Of a DNA stretch of 64,000 nucleotides, positions 38,001 to 47,020 are shown piece by piece (positions within the stretch are counted from its first letter, which is position 1; the number at the start of each line of letters is the position of its first letter). The position numbers and the translations under genes are program-made. The notes under the pieces are model-generated. The model did no database searches and was not told where the DNA came from. It saw only the letters and a list, made by a program, of their open reading frames with translations. Origin of the DNA: Dysgonomonas sp. 216 (GTDB lineage: Bacteria > Bacteroidota > Bacteroidia > Bacteroidales > Dysgonomonadaceae). The stretch spans positions 1-64,000 of the forward strand of contig NZ_QVMM01000012.1 in NCBI RefSeq assembly GCF_010501065.1. The letters run 5' to 3'.

Positions 38001-38665
38001 ACTCTACTTTCCGCGAAGCAGTATACGTTTTCTATCGCGATGGTAAGTATTATTTCACATGGTCGCAAGACGATACGGGTAGTGCAAATTATAAAGTACG
38101 TTATGCGACTTCCGATTCACCGTTAGGAGTGTTAACTATACCTACAAATAATATAGTGATTCAAAGAGACGACTCTAAAGCTATTTACGGAACAGGGCAC
38201 AATTCAATATTGCAGATACCAAATAAAGATGAATGGTATGTTGTATACCACAGAATCTCTCGTCCTAAAGGCATTACAATGTCGAAACCCGGAAACTATC
38301 GAGAGGTTTGTATCGACAAAATGGAATTTAATGCAGATGGAAGTATAAAAGAAACTAAACCTACTTTAGATGGAGTTTCGAAGTTAGGGCAGGGAGGTAC
38401 TTCTATTGAGCCGTATGCTGTTGAAGGTTCTGATAAAAATGTGCTGTTGGTATATCCTAATCCTGTAAAAGATATTCTGAACATAAATGCCGAATCTTTG
38501 TCCGGAGATTTGAATGTGAAGGTTTATAATACGGCAGGATCTTTGGTTATGAGTAAAAATATATCGGACAATAAAGTAGATTGTTCGGTATTGCCTCAGG
38601 GTGTTTATGTGATAACTGTAACAAAAGAAGGTGCAACTAAACATTCGATGTTTATAAAGGAATAA
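35021..38665 (+). CDS. Secreted multidomain protein with LamG and two GH43 domains and T9SS signal
   Basis: A 1214-residue secreted enzyme. Order: signal peptide (1-22); LamG/concanavalin-like domain (about 25-240, with GKLYVDGQVIASG); two bacterial Ig-like domains (about 250-345 and 350-440); a first GH43-type propeller (about 445-735, with RDPHILRG, TIDGDIIYKDGKYHMFFK and AVEGSCVF giving Asp-Asp-Glu candidates); a linker beta domain (about 745-830); a second GH43 (about 832-1130, with ADPEVLYSKKTGKYYIYPTS, QIDPDVFTDP and FREAVYVF); and a type A T9SS tail (YPNPVKDILNINAES ... FIKE). GH43 enzymes act on arabinofuranosyl, xylosyl or galactosyl links. Both sets of catalytic residues seem present, so two activities in one polypeptide are plausible. 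Confidence 0.88.
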   Translation: MKKSFYFILLATLLFPGFLSGQNDSLKVQYLFTNVTGNSVADNSGNGYTATLNNNASIKKVGDLHVLSLGTENGYLDMGTAIGSLISSLGDFTVSTYIYIDPNVTITGAGNFVWAFSTSAACGQTSGKYIAYRVNAQRYAQSTGGWSNEKVGIQKGAAATKGVWQHVVYTQSGTAGKLYVDGQVIASGTASNKPSDIGEATKYNWIGRPHFSADNYLKNTLVYDFRIYNKSLDAQTITTMASETETLEEALHVARIDEAWDELLLENLDAVYSDIKLPRAMSNGVLVSWASSNTAYISNEGFVKRPTLGAGDEAPTVRLTATLTSGSKTKTKEFDATVMPLLDDEGSVDRDLATIAFAENLNALRQSLSLPSAGIEGAKFSWKSDNAEYLSDKGEVLKFPAKGSGSLTVKLTVTATKGDVSKTREFDIVIPESEGYSAYMFAYFTGNTGNEESIRFALSNNGYKYTALNSGNPVIGSDSISEKKAVRDPHILRGHDGNTFYMVVTDMKSSNGWSSNNAMVFLKSTDLVNWTHSKVNVATLFPAFSTINRCWAPQTIYDEKTGKYMVYWSMRSGDAKDVIYYSYANDEFTTLETTPQVLFDYPTSTIDGDIIYKDGKYHMFFKTEGSGNGIKKAVSDNVTGPYVIENDQYLQQTTEAVEGSCVFKMIDSDYYILMYDLYTSGKYQFTESTNLDNFKVIDADVEMDFHPRHGTVIPITAQEAERLAAKWGKASNVIVDGVLSPDVKSRNIIINNTNKIVYVPVKAGTDITSFDPQLKSLAGVDVQPAGAQDFSAGAVTYTLSSGATTVNYAVTVAVDHNPVLDGYYADPEVLYSKKTGKYYIYPTSDGFDSWSGYYFKVFSSDDLVNWTDEGVIIDMHTDRLTWANGNAWAPCIIEKEIDGEYRYFYYFSGGLDGGAKKIGVAVASNPTGPFVASTTPLIYSSPTNSGQQIDPDVFTDPVTGKSYIYWGNGYMAGAELNDDMMSIKEGTIKVMTPNSTFREAVYVFYRDGKYYFTWSQDDTGSANYKVRYATSDSPLGVLTIPTNNIVIQRDDSKAIYGTGHNSILQIPNKDEWYVVYHRISRPKGITMSKPGNYREVCIDKMEFNADGSIKETKPTLDGVSKLGQGGTSIEPYAVEGSDKNVLLVYPNPVKDILNINAESLSGDLNVKVYNTAGSLVMSKNISDNKVDCSVLPQGVYVITVTKEGATKHSMFIKE

Positions 38666-38689
38666 GTAAACTTTAGTATATACGAGTGT

Positions 38690-38726
38690 AAGGCGGTTGA
38701 GTTTTCTTAACCGCCTTGTTTTTTTA
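38690..38726 (+). terminator. Terminator after the GH43 gene
   Basis: AAGGCGGTT (38690-38698) pairs with AACCGCCTT (38709-38717), followed by G and seven T. Confidence 0.9.
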
Positions 38727-38874
38727 GATAAATCGGGGTTGTTTTTATCTTTAGTATGGAGGGTAATCTATTGGATATAAATAATGAATAATGACTGTGA
38801 AATGTTCTTTAATATTGTCAGGTTTTTATCGGTTTACAACAATTAGTTTATAGAGTATAAAAAAAGATGAAAGT

Positions 38875-38952
38875 TGTAAGGAATGTCAGGTTTTTTAATA
38901 ACAGGCTTTATAGAGGGGTGTACGCCATGTATAATTCTATATTGATAGAATA
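38875..38952 (+). repeat. Bipartite intergenic element, copy C
   Basis: TGTAAGG (38875-38881) and TGTCAGG (38884-38890) with TTTTTT following, a 42-bp spacer, then the dyad AATTCTAT-ATTG-ATAGAATA (38933-38952). A lone TGTCAGGTTTTT (38816 on) 68 bp upstream lacks both a good partner repeat and a dyad, and an extra AATTCTATATT half dyad occurs at about 38983. All are in the gap before the beta-galactosidase gene and point toward it. The rest of this 500-bp gap shows no gene. Confidence 0.65.
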
Positions 38953-39168
38953 AGTATTCTTCCAAATCCTACCACTTTGTATCAATTCTATATTTATGGG
39001 GATGCATAGATGAAATATTCAGATTCGAATTATTTTGTGGCGCTAAGTACCTAAAATGTATTTTTTTGAACGATTTGTACCACCTTATGCACGATTATGT
39101 CCCCCTCGATAAGAAAAAATATTTATATTTTTACACTCATTAAAACTATAATTTAATATCATTAATCT

Positions 39169-42100
39169 ATGAAACGACCCTTATTTTTAGCTTTGTCTTT
39201 GCTTATTGGTACATCGTTCAGTACACAAGCAGACAATCCTGATTGGGAAAATCCCGAAGTTTTTGCTGTAAACAAAGAAGAAACGCGAGCAACGTCTATC
39301 CCCTATCCTAACGAGGGGCTTGCGCTAACAGACGATTATTCGGCATCACCCTACTTTCAGTCACTTAACGGAACATGGAAATTCCATTGGGTATCTAAAG
39401 TAGCAGAAGTGCCCGAAGGTTTTTATAACGAGAATTACGACATCAGCAAATGGGTAGACATGCCCGTTCCCGGCAACTGGGAATTTAACGGATATGGTAT
39501 ACCAATGTACGTAAACACAGGTTTCGGATTTAGAGCCAAACCTCCTCACATAGACAAAGAAGACTCTCCCGTAGGAACATACCGCCATCAATTTAACATC
39601 CCCGATAGCTGGGACGGACGCAAAGTATTTATCCACTTCGAAGGAGGAACAAGCGGTATGTACGTTTGGGTTAACGGTCAGAAAGTAGGATATACACAAA
39701 ACTCTAAAAGCCCTGCCGAATTTGACATTACCAAGTATATACGCAAAGGAAACAACACCCTTGCTTGTCAGGTACACAAATTCACAGATGGTTCGTATCT
39801 CGAAGATCAGGACATGTGGCGTTTAGGAGGTATAAGCCGTAATGTATATCTTTACAGCACCGCTCAAACACGTATCCAAGACTTTTTTGCACATCCCGAT
39901 CTTGATAAGAACTATAAAAATGGAGTGTTTAGTATCGATCTTAAATTAAGAAACTACACAGGCGACGCTCAAAACCAGTCGGTTGAAGTAGCTATATTGA
40001 ACAATGCCGGTAAAAAAGTAATGGGCAAATCGCAAGAAGTAGCAATTCCTGCTAACGGCGATGCCGATATAGTACTTAACGGAAGCGTTTCGAATCCTTT
40101 AAAATGGACAGCCGAAACTCCCAATCTGTATTCGATGCTTATCACATTGAAAGACGGAAAAGGAAATGTGGTTGAGGCAACTTCTCACAAAATAGGATTC
40201 CGTAAAATAGAGATAACCGATGGTCAATATTTTATAAACGGCAAAAAGGTAATGATAAAAGGTGTTGACTTGCACGAGTTTAACACAAACAACGGAAACG
40301 TAGTAGACCGCGACATAATGATGCGTAATCTTCAACTCATGAAAGAGTTGAACATCAATGCGGTTCGCACATCTCACTACCCACAGCCTCCGTTGTGGTA
40401 CAAGTTATGCGACGAGTACGGAATTTATCTTGTAGACGAAGCAAACCTTGAGTCGCATGGCTTAGGATATGGAAAAGACAATGTATCTAATTTTCCTGAA
40501 TGGCATGCTCAACACATGGACAGAATTTATCGTCTGATTGAACGTGATAAAAACCATGCATCGGTAACATTCTGGTCGTTAGGGAACGAAGCTAGTAATG
40601 GAAAAGCGTTCTTCGATATGTACGACTGGGCAAAAGCACGCGATAACAGCCGTCCTGTTCAGTACGAACAAGCATATCAAAGAGATAGAAATACCGATAT
40701 AATATGCCATATGTATCCATCGTGGGACAATATGGTAAGAGATTCGAAGAAAGACTTAGGTAGGCCTTATATTATGTGCGAATATGCACATGCTATGGGT
40801 AACAGTATGGGTAATTTCCAAGAATACTGGGATTTAATGCGTTCGAGCAAAAATATGCAAGGTGGATTCATCTGGGAGTGGTACAACCATGGTTTTCCTG
40901 CAAAGGACGAACAAGGACGTTTTTATTGGGCTTATGGTGGCGACCTTAACGGATATAATAAAATGAACGACGGAAACTTTGTTGCCGATGGTATAATCGC
41001 CCCCGATCAGCAATATCTTCCTCACACCTACATTGTAAAAAAAGTATACCAAAATATACTATTCGTAGCTAAGGACTTGGATAAAGGTATTATTACCGTT
41101 ATAAACGATTTTAAGTTTACAAACATCACTCCTAAAAACTATTCATTCAAATGGGTACTGCTTAAAAATGGCAAACAAGATGCGGAAGGCAAATTTGACG
41201 TAACTGTTAATGCCGATACCCGGAAAGATGTTAAACTGAACATTCCTGCCATCAAAGCAGAGGAAGGTGTAGAATATTTCCTTCAGGTATATGCTTATAG
41301 CAATGAAGAAACTCCGTTTACTAAAGCGGGTTTTGAGGTAGCTAAGGAGCAAATGGAATTTGCGTCGAACAACTATTTCGCAAAGGTCGACAAATCGGGC
41401 AGCCTTGAAATAGAGAAAGCTGACGACAAAGTAAATGTAAAATCGGGTCAGGTAGCGTACGTATTTTCGTTGAAAGATGGAAGCACTTTACTGAATATGA
41501 CTAACGACGGACATAGGGTATTTAACGAGTTACCCCGTCTTAACTTCTGGCGCGCCCCAACCGATAACGATTTTGGCGAGTGGATACAATACAAATTGCG
41601 CCTATGGGATGCTGCAGGTCATAATGTTATATACAAATACAAAAATTATCAGGAAAATAACGGTGCTATATCGTTCAACTACGAAGCAAAACTTAGAGGT
41701 ATAGAAGCTCAGGTGAACTTAACATACACCGTAAATAAAGATGGTAGTCTGACTATAGATGCCGATTATAAGCCTCTATCAAACGATCTTCCTGAAATGA
41801 TGCGTTTCGGTATGATTATGATTCTACCCAAAAATATGGATAACTTCACTTGGTACGGACGTGGCCCGCACGAAAACTACATAGACCGTAAATTCGACAC
41901 ATTCATGGGCGTTTGGAACGGCAAAGTTGAAGATCAGGCACATGCGTATATCCGTCCTCAGGAAACAGGAAACAAAACCGATGTTCGCTGGCTAACACTC
42001 GAAAGCGAGGGAGGCAGAAGCATTCGTATTGATGGAGGTCAACCATTGTCGGTTAGTGCATTAAACTATCGCCCCGAAGATTTAGATCCGGGTATGACTA

Positions 42101-42273
42101 AAAAGCAACAGCACATGTCGGATTTATTGCCTCGTTACGAAACAGTTCTTTCTGTAGACTTATTCCAGCGTGGTGTTGGAGGTTTGCAATCGTGGGGAGC
42201 TGCTCCGCTCGACCAGTATCGTTTCTGGGGTAACAAAGAATATAAATATAGCTATACCATTAGTGTGAAATAA
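39169..42273 (+). CDS. GH2 beta-galactosidase
   Basis: A 1034-residue exported glycoside hydrolase with a signal peptide (about 1-21, ending TQA), so it is probably periplasmic. GH2 domains in order: sugar-binding jelly roll (about 50-225, VFIHFEGGTSGMYVWVNGQK), Ig-like domain, TIM barrel (about 345-640), then a long C-terminal Ig and beta-galactosidase small-chain domain (about 740-1030). The acid/base is E474 in WSLGNEASNG, and the nucleophile E538 in PYIMCEYAHAMGNSMGNF. The length and architecture match LacZ-type enzymes. It should remove terminal beta-galactose from oligosaccharides imported by the neighbouring systems. No T9SS tail is present. The gene ends at its own terminator and is preceded by element copy C. 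Confidence 0.93.
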   Translation: MKRPLFLALSLLIGTSFSTQADNPDWENPEVFAVNKEETRATSIPYPNEGLALTDDYSASPYFQSLNGTWKFHWVSKVAEVPEGFYNENYDISKWVDMPVPGNWEFNGYGIPMYVNTGFGFRAKPPHIDKEDSPVGTYRHQFNIPDSWDGRKVFIHFEGGTSGMYVWVNGQKVGYTQNSKSPAEFDITKYIRKGNNTLACQVHKFTDGSYLEDQDMWRLGGISRNVYLYSTAQTRIQDFFAHPDLDKNYKNGVFSIDLKLRNYTGDAQNQSVEVAILNNAGKKVMGKSQEVAIPANGDADIVLNGSVSNPLKWTAETPNLYSMLITLKDGKGNVVEATSHKIGFRKIEITDGQYFINGKKVMIKGVDLHEFNTNNGNVVDRDIMMRNLQLMKELNINAVRTSHYPQPPLWYKLCDEYGIYLVDEANLESHGLGYGKDNVSNFPEWHAQHMDRIYRLIERDKNHASVTFWSLGNEASNGKAFFDMYDWAKARDNSRPVQYEQAYQRDRNTDIICHMYPSWDNMVRDSKKDLGRPYIMCEYAHAMGNSMGNFQEYWDLMRSSKNMQGGFIWEWYNHGFPAKDEQGRFYWAYGGDLNGYNKMNDGNFVADGIIAPDQQYLPHTYIVKKVYQNILFVAKDLDKGIITVINDFKFTNITPKNYSFKWVLLKNGKQDAEGKFDVTVNADTRKDVKLNIPAIKAEEGVEYFLQVYAYSNEETPFTKAGFEVAKEQMEFASNNYFAKVDKSGSLEIEKADDKVNVKSGQVAYVFSLKDGSTLLNMTNDGHRVFNELPRLNFWRAPTDNDFGEWIQYKLRLWDAAGHNVIYKYKNYQENNGAISFNYEAKLRGIEAQVNLTYTVNKDGSLTIDADYKPLSNDLPEMMRFGMIMILPKNMDNFTWYGRGPHENYIDRKFDTFMGVWNGKVEDQAHAYIRPQETGNKTDVRWLTLESEGGRSIRIDGGQPLSVSALNYRPEDLDPGMTKKQQHMSDLLPRYETVLSVDLFQRGVGGLQSWGAAPLDQYRFWGNKEYKYSYTISVK

Positions 42274-42295
42274 AGAATATCCACAATCCTTATAA

Positions 42296-42328
42296 AAAAG
42301 AGTCTGAATTCATTCAGACTCTTTTATT
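42296..42328 (+). terminator. Terminator of the beta-galactosidase gene
   Basis: AAAAGAGTCTGAAT (42296-42309) pairs with ATTCAGACTCTTTT (42312-42325), a long near-perfect stem ending in T. Confidence 0.88.
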
Positions 42329-42344
42329 TCACACTTGAAACAAA

Positions 42345-42374
42345 AAAAGGATGTACTGCAAAGTACATCCTTTT
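42345..42374 (-). terminator. Terminator of the fumarate reductase operon
   Basis: Read on the minus strand, AAAAGGATGTACT pairs with AGTACATCCTTTT around a short loop, with a T run following (the A run at 42342-42348 on +). It lies 23 bp past the frdB stop. Confidence 0.85.
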
Positions 42375-42396
42375 CTATTATAGAAGCTATTCTAAT

Positions 42397-43152
42397 TTAG
42401 TCTTTGAATTTAGCCTTAAGGAACTCACGGTTCAAACGTGCGATGTTGCTTATCGAAATATTCTTTGGACATTCAACCTCGCAAGCTCCTGTATTTGTAC
42501 AGTTACCAAAACCTAGTTCATCCATTTTAGCAACCATTGCTTTCGCACGGCGAGCCGCCTCAACACGTCCTTGAGGTAGAAGAGCCAATTGACTAACTTT
42601 AGCCGATACGAACAACATTGCCGAACCATTTTTACATGTAGCTACGCAAGCCCCACAACCGATACACGAAGCCGAATCCATTGCTTCATCAGCATCTATT
42701 TTCGAAATAGGAATTGCATTAGCATCAGGTATGCCTCCAGTATTTACGGATACGTAACCTCCTGCCTGAATGATTTTATCGAATGCCTGACGATCGACCA
42801 TCAAGTCGCGTATAACAGGGAAACCAGCCGAACGCCAAGGCTCGATAGTGATAGTTTCGCCATCCTTAAACTTACGCATGTGCAACTGGCAAGTAGTAAC
42901 ATCTTCATCCGGTCCGTGCGCATGCCCGTTGATATAAAGGCTACACATTCCGCAGATACCCTCGCGGCAGTCGTGATCGAATACTACAGGTTCTTTTCCT
43001 TCGTTTATCAGTTTCTCGTTAAGGATATCCAACATTTCAAGAAATGAACTTTCTGTAGATACTCCATCGAGTTTATATGTTTCGAAAGCACCTTTTTCTT
43101 TTGGTCCTCTCTGACGCCAAACTTTTAGCGTTATATTTATTAATTTTTCCAT
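42397..43152 (-). CDS. frdB: Fumarate reductase/succinate dehydrogenase iron-sulfur subunit
   Basis: A 251-residue iron-sulfur subunit that passes electrons between the membrane quinone pool and the flavoprotein. The N-terminal ferredoxin domain has the [2Fe-2S] ligands in [15 protein letters not shown] with a later Cys in DVTTCQLH. The C-terminal half has [14 protein letters not shown] and [17 protein letters not shown], giving the [4Fe-4S] and [3Fe-4S] ligands. Length matches the Bacteroides/epsilonproteobacterial (type B) enzyme. Last gene of the frdC-frdA-frdB operon, 18 bp after frdA, ending at a terminator. In anaerobic Bacteroidales the complex mainly reduces fumarate during succinate formation. 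Confidence 0.95.
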   Translation of the reverse strand: MEKLINITLKVWRQRGPKEKGAFETYKLDGVSTESSFLEMLDILNEKLINEGKEPVVFDHDCREGICGMCSLYINGHAHGPDEDVTTCQLHMRKFKDGETITIEPWRSAGFPVIRDLMVDRQAFDKIIQAGGYVSVNTGGIPDANAIPISKIDADEAMDSASCIGCGACVATCKNGSAMLFVSAKVSQLALLPQGRVEAARRAKAMVAKMDELGFGNCTNTGACEVECPKNISISNIARLNREFLKAKFKD

Positions 43153-43170
43153 TGATTAATCAGTTACAGG

Positions 43171-45129
43171 TTAGGCTTTATAATTACGTTGTTGTCTAAC
43201 TACAAATTCGTAGTCGAGAGGTTCTTTCAAAAGCTCTGGCTCCTGATCTTCACCTGCGTATTTCCAACATGAAACATAAGAATACTGGTCATCCTGACGA
43301 AGTGCTTCTCCTTCCGGAGTTTGATATTCTTCACGGAAGTGACCTCCACACGATTCGTTACGGTTCAAACCGTCACGAGCCATTAGCTCCCCGATTTCAA
43401 GGAAATCTGCTAAACGAAGCGCTTTCTCAAGCTCAACATTCAGGTTGTTTGCCTCACCCGGTATACGTACATTTGCCCAGAACTCTTTTTTCAATGCTTT
43501 AATGTCTTCCAAGGCTTTCTCTAATGATTCTTTTGTACGAGCCATACCCACAAAATCCCACATTACAATACCAAGTTCTTTATGAATAGAGTCAACCGAA
43601 CGTTTACCCTTAACTGCCATTAATTTAGCAACTTTCTTGTTCAGCTCGTTTTCTGCTTCTTGGAATTCAGGGAGATCAGTGCTGAAACGAGGAACTGAAA
43701 TTTGATCTGCCAAATAATTTTGAATTGTATATGGAAGTACAAAATATCCGTCGGCCAAACCTTGCATCAACGCAGAAGCTCCAAGACGGTTAGCTCCGTG
43801 GTCTGAGAAGTTAGCCTCGCCAATAGCGAATAATCCGGGTATTGATGTTTGCAATTCATAATCGACCCAAATACCACCCATTGTGTAGTGGATAGCCGGA
43901 TAAATCATCATCGGAGTTTCGTATGGATTATCGTCTACAATTTTTTCGTACATCTGGAATAAGTTTCCGTAACGTGCTTCAACAACATCTTTTCCAAGAC
44001 GATCGATTGCTGAAGAGAAATCCAAATATACGGCAAGTCCTGTTGATCCTACTCCGAAACCTGCATCACATCTTTCTTTAGCAGCACGCGAAGCTACGTC
44101 ACGAGGAACAAGGTTACCGAATGCAGGGTAACGTCTTTCCAAGTAGTAGTCACGGTCTTCTTCTTTTATCTGAGTAGGTTTCAATTTTCCTGCACGAATA
44201 GCTTCCGAATCTTCTTTCTTTTTAGGAACCCAGATACGGCCATCGTTACGAAGCGATTCTGACATCAAAGTCAGTTTTGATTGGAATTCGCCGTGAACAG
44301 GAATACAAGTTGGGTGAATTTGAGCAAAACATGGGTTTGCAAAATAAGCACCTTTTTTATAAGCCTGAATAGCTGCCGATCCGTTAGATCCCATAGCATT
44401 AGTAGAAAGGAAGAATGTGTTTCCATAACCTCCGGTACCAATAACTACTGCATGAGCCGCAAAACGCTCAACTTTACCTGTTACAAGGTTACGGGCGATG
44501 ATACCACGCGCACGTCCGTCGATGATTACAACATCCAACATCTCGTAACGGGTGTATAATTTAACAGTTCCTTTATTTACCTGACGGCTAAGAGCCGAGT
44601 AAGCACCAAGAAGTAACTGTTGTCCTGTTTGTCCTTTGGCATAAAACGTACGTGAAACCTGTGCTCCACCAAACGAACGGTTATCTAACAAGCCACCGTA
44701 TTCGCGGGCAAAAGGAACACCTTGAGCAACACATTGGTCGATGATACTGTTTGCAACTTCAGCCAAACGGTGTACGTTTGCCTCACGTGCACGGTAGTCG
44801 CCCCCTTTAATAGTGTCGTAAAACAAGCGGTAAACCGAGTCGCCATCGTTTTGATAGTTTTTTGCAGCATTTATACCTCCTTGCGCAGCAATTGAGTGTG
44901 CACGGCGAGGCGAATCCTGTATACAAAAGTTAAGCACATTGAATCCCATTTCGCCAAGCGAAGCGGCTGCCGACGCACCTGCAAGACCTGTTCCCACTAC
45001 AATAATATCTAATCGACGTTTATTAGCGGGATTTACAAGCTTTTGGTGGTTTTTATAATTGGTCCATTTTTCGGCTAAAGAGCCTTCTGGAATTTTTGAA
45101 TCTTTTTTTGGATCAAGTATAGTACTCAT
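43171..45129 (-). CDS. frdA: Fumarate reductase/succinate dehydrogenase flavoprotein subunit
   Basis: A 652-residue catalytic subunit bound to the inner face of the cytoplasmic membrane, interconverting fumarate and succinate. The dinucleotide-binding start [19 protein letters not shown] (about 46-64) and the covalent-FAD histidine in [15 protein letters not shown] (about 81-90) are visible. Further blocks are [29 protein letters not shown] and [20 protein letters not shown] (capping and C-terminal parts), and [20 protein letters not shown] near the end. It is the larger type B form. It lies between frdC (31 bp) and frdB (18 bp). Confidence 0.96.
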   Translation of the reverse strand: MSTILDPKKDSKIPEGSLAEKWTNYKNHQKLVNPANKRRLDIIVVGTGLAGASAAASLGEMGFNVLNFCIQDSPRRAHSIAAQGGINAAKNYQNDGDSVYRLFYDTIKGGDYRAREANVHRLAEVANSIIDQCVAQGVPFAREYGGLLDNRSFGGAQVSRTFYAKGQTGQQLLLGAYSALSRQVNKGTVKLYTRYEMLDVVIIDGRARGIIARNLVTGKVERFAAHAVVIGTGGYGNTFFLSTNAMGSNGSAAIQAYKKGAYFANPCFAQIHPTCIPVHGEFQSKLTLMSESLRNDGRIWVPKKKEDSEAIRAGKLKPTQIKEEDRDYYLERRYPAFGNLVPRDVASRAAKERCDAGFGVGSTGLAVYLDFSSAIDRLGKDVVEARYGNLFQMYEKIVDDNPYETPMMIYPAIHYTMGGIWVDYELQTSIPGLFAIGEANFSDHGANRLGASALMQGLADGYFVLPYTIQNYLADQISVPRFSTDLPEFQEAENELNKKVAKLMAVKGKRSVDSIHKELGIVMWDFVGMARTKESLEKALEDIKALKKEFWANVRIPGEANNLNVELEKALRLADFLEIGELMARDGLNRNESCGGHFREEYQTPEGEALRQDDQYSYVSCWKYAGEDQEPELLKEPLDYEFVVRQQRNYKA

Positions 45130-45160
45130 ATCTATTTTTCTTTTAGTCTAAGTTAGTTAA

Positions 45161-45841
45161 TTAAGCTCCGCAAAGCATGTATTTCGCAAAAAAGAAAACA
45201 GGAACTGCTGCAAAACCTAAACAAACGATTGTTGCAAACAAGTTTCCTACACACTTCAAGCGAGGCAACCATGTACGTCCGTTAATACCTGTAGATTGGA
45301 ACATACTCCAGATTCCATGAGTAAGGTGGAACCACAATGCTATTATACCAATAAGGTACAAAACAATTCTAACCGGGCTGCCAAACAGCATTACCATATG
45401 GCTGCCAACTTCTTCGGGCAATACCATAATGTCTTCGATGTGGAAAAGCTCGGCAAACATCATCTTGAACCAGAAATCGTAAAGGTGAAGAAGCATGAAT
45501 GCAACAAGTACCACACCCAATACAAACATGTTTTTAGACGACCACTCGGCAGGAGTCAGATTCGACGACGCATACTTGTCGCCTCCGCGAGCCCTACGGT
45601 TTTGAAGCGTAAGGATAACAGCATAAATTACATGCACTAAAATAAGTGCTGCCAATCCGGCTGTACCTGCAACAGCATACCAATTAGTTCCTAAAAAGGC
45701 ACAAATCATTTCGTACGCAGGCATCGATATTATCGACACAAGGTTCATCGACATGTGAAATAGCAGGAACAAAACCAAACAACAGCCTGACAAAGCCATA
45801 ATGAACTTTCGGCCAATAGAAGAATTAAGTAACCAACTCAT
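45161..45841 (-). CDS. frdC: Fumarate reductase/succinate dehydrogenase cytochrome b subunit
   Basis: A 226-residue integral membrane subunit with about five hydrophobic helices that anchors FrdAB and exchanges electrons with menaquinone through haem b. Histidines within or next to helices (LFHMSMNLVSI, LVHVIYAVIL, MLLHLYDFW, WFHLTHGIWSMFQ) are candidate haem ligands as in the di-haem type B family. First gene of the operon, transcribed from a well-formed promoter at 45949-45979. Two copies of the bipartite intergenic element stand upstream of that promoter. Confidence 0.93.
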   Translation of the reverse strand: MSWLLNSSIGRKFIMALSGCCLVLFLLFHMSMNLVSIISMPAYEMICAFLGTNWYAVAGTAGLAALILVHVIYAVILTLQNRRARGGDKYASSNLTPAEWSSKNMFVLGVVLVAFMLLHLYDFWFKMMFAELFHIEDIMVLPEEVGSHMVMLFGSPVRIVLYLIGIIALWFHLTHGIWSMFQSTGINGRTWLPRLKCVGNLFATIVCLGFAAVPVFFFAKYMLCGA

Positions 45842-45948
45842 AAAATTAAATAGTTTTTAGTTATATTAGAATATTAATTTGTTTTCTGGTTCATGGCATT
45901 ATAAACGGCCTGAATTTGAGATAAATTATATCTATTTTTTAAGCCCTA

Positions 45949-45979
45949 CAAAAATAGGCTAATATTAAAGATTTTCAAA
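45949..45979 (-). promoter_or_regulatory. Promoter of the frdCAB operon
   Basis: On the minus strand TTTG (45976-45979), a 19-nt spacer and TATTTTTG (45949-45956) fit the Bacteroidetes consensus exactly. The leader would be about 100 nt before frdC. Confidence 0.7.
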
Positions 45980-46031
45980 GGAAATTTCGGCTTTTTTTCC
46001 CCTTTTCAGATGGGTCTAAAAAGGTTTTCGT

Positions 46032-46109
46032 TACGTATTATCCATAGTTTGCTAAACCGGGCTTACATTCCAAGATTATGAAGAATGTTAAAACCTGACA
46101 ATTCTGACA
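46032..46109 (-). repeat. Bipartite intergenic element, copy D (degenerate dyad)
   Basis: Minus strand: TGTCAGA (46103-46109) and TGTCAGG (46094-46100) at 9-bp period, then TTTT. At the expected 42-bp spacing the sequence is CAAACTAT (46044-46051), retaining CTAT of the dyad's first arm while the second arm (46032-46039) is mostly lost. It lies about 115 bp upstream of the frdC promoter, pointing to it. Confidence 0.55.
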
Positions 46110-46229
46110 GTTTTTGTGTTTTACAGTATAAAGGTACAAATTAGTGGAAAGTGTCCTTCTTTTTCGGTTTTTCCTCTCTGTTCGGAAACACAATAATTTT
46201 CTGACAATTATATCTTTATATCTTATTCT

Positions 46230-46308
46230 AATTCTATGTATATAGAATTGTGCACCTCCTGTAGTGCATCGAAAAGCCTATAAATAAGAGAACCTGACAA
46301 TCCTGACA
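46230..46308 (-). repeat. Bipartite intergenic element, copy E (perfect dyad)
   Basis: Minus strand: TGTCAGG (46302-46308) and TGTCAGG (46293-46299), a 43-bp spacer, then the perfect 20-bp dyad AATTCTAT-ATAC-ATAGAATT (46230-46249). This is the best-preserved copy. It starts 199 bp upstream of copy D in the same orientation, just after the stop of the upstream pyridoxamine-oxidase-like gene. A single TTGTCAG (46201-46207) between the two has no partner. Confidence 0.75.
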
Positions 46309-46343
46309 GTTTTTCTGAAAATTCTGATTTGCAAAGTTTAGGT

Positions 46344-46859
46344 TCAATATTCTGCAAAATCCTGATCTTTATAGTTCGGCGATTTGGGATTAGGCGCCCC
46401 AAACACTTTTGTAGATATACTATCCAATTCCACCCGCCAAATCTTTACATTTTTTACTGCCGGATCGGAATATTTAAATTCCGACTTCGAGTATTGTTGC
46501 ATAATAAAATTAAGGGCTTCTCTTTTTTTATCCAAGTCTTCTTCAAAAACAACTTTACCTCTGCATATAACACTGCTACACTTCATCCGGTAGCTACATG
46601 CCACGTCTTTATGTTGGTAAATAAGTTTAGGTTCGGTACAAAAAGTAATGCACAAATTCGGATTTTTCTCAATAGCCGAAACACTAGAACCATCGGGGCC
46701 CGAGTGCAAATAAATGATATCGTTTCCGGCATCAAAACCAAAATTCATGGGGATAACATATGGCATTCCTTCTGTATCGACCATACCCACATAGCAAACT
46801 TTATTTTTTTTTATAATTTCGTTTATAAGCTCTCTCTCTTCAACTGTAACTGTTATCAT
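46344..46859 (-). CDS. Pyridoxamine 5'-phosphate oxidase-related flavin protein (Nim-like)
   Basis: A 171-residue cytosolic protein with the split beta-barrel FMN-binding fold of the PNPOx-like/NimA group. It has VCYVGMVDTEGMPYVIPMNF (about 21-40), IIYLHSGPDGSSVSAIEKNP (about 48-68), NLCITFCTEPKL and a C-terminal VKIWRVELDSISTKVFG. Such proteins bind flavin; some reduce nitroimidazoles or bind haem, but no specific activity can be assigned. It is divergent from the MltF-like gene over 161 bp (46860-47020) and co-directional with frdC. On the minus strand a TATCTTTA box lies about 20 bp upstream. Confidence 0.82.
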   Translation of the reverse strand: MITVTVEERELINEIIKKNKVCYVGMVDTEGMPYVIPMNFGFDAGNDIIYLHSGPDGSSVSAIEKNPNLCITFCTEPKLIYQHKDVACSYRMKCSSVICRGKVVFEEDLDKKREALNFIMQQYSKSEFKYSDPAVKNVKIWRVELDSISTKVFGAPNPKSPNYKDQDFAEY

Positions 46860-47020
46860 ATTGCTGTTTTTTTTATTGCCATAAAGATAAAAAAAGACTT
46901 TGCGAAACCTTATCGGTTATTTGATGTTGTATAATATATAGATAAAATAATCTATTAACATCTTTATTATTTACTTTTGACAACTAATTATTCTATGGCA
47001 AGCAATAAACAAATAAACTA

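Noticed and set aside
46329..46934. Long + strand open frame of 201 codons
   Set aside because: It overlaps the whole pyridoxamine-oxidase-like gene on the other strand, has no recognisable domain, and its composition is that of an antisense shadow.
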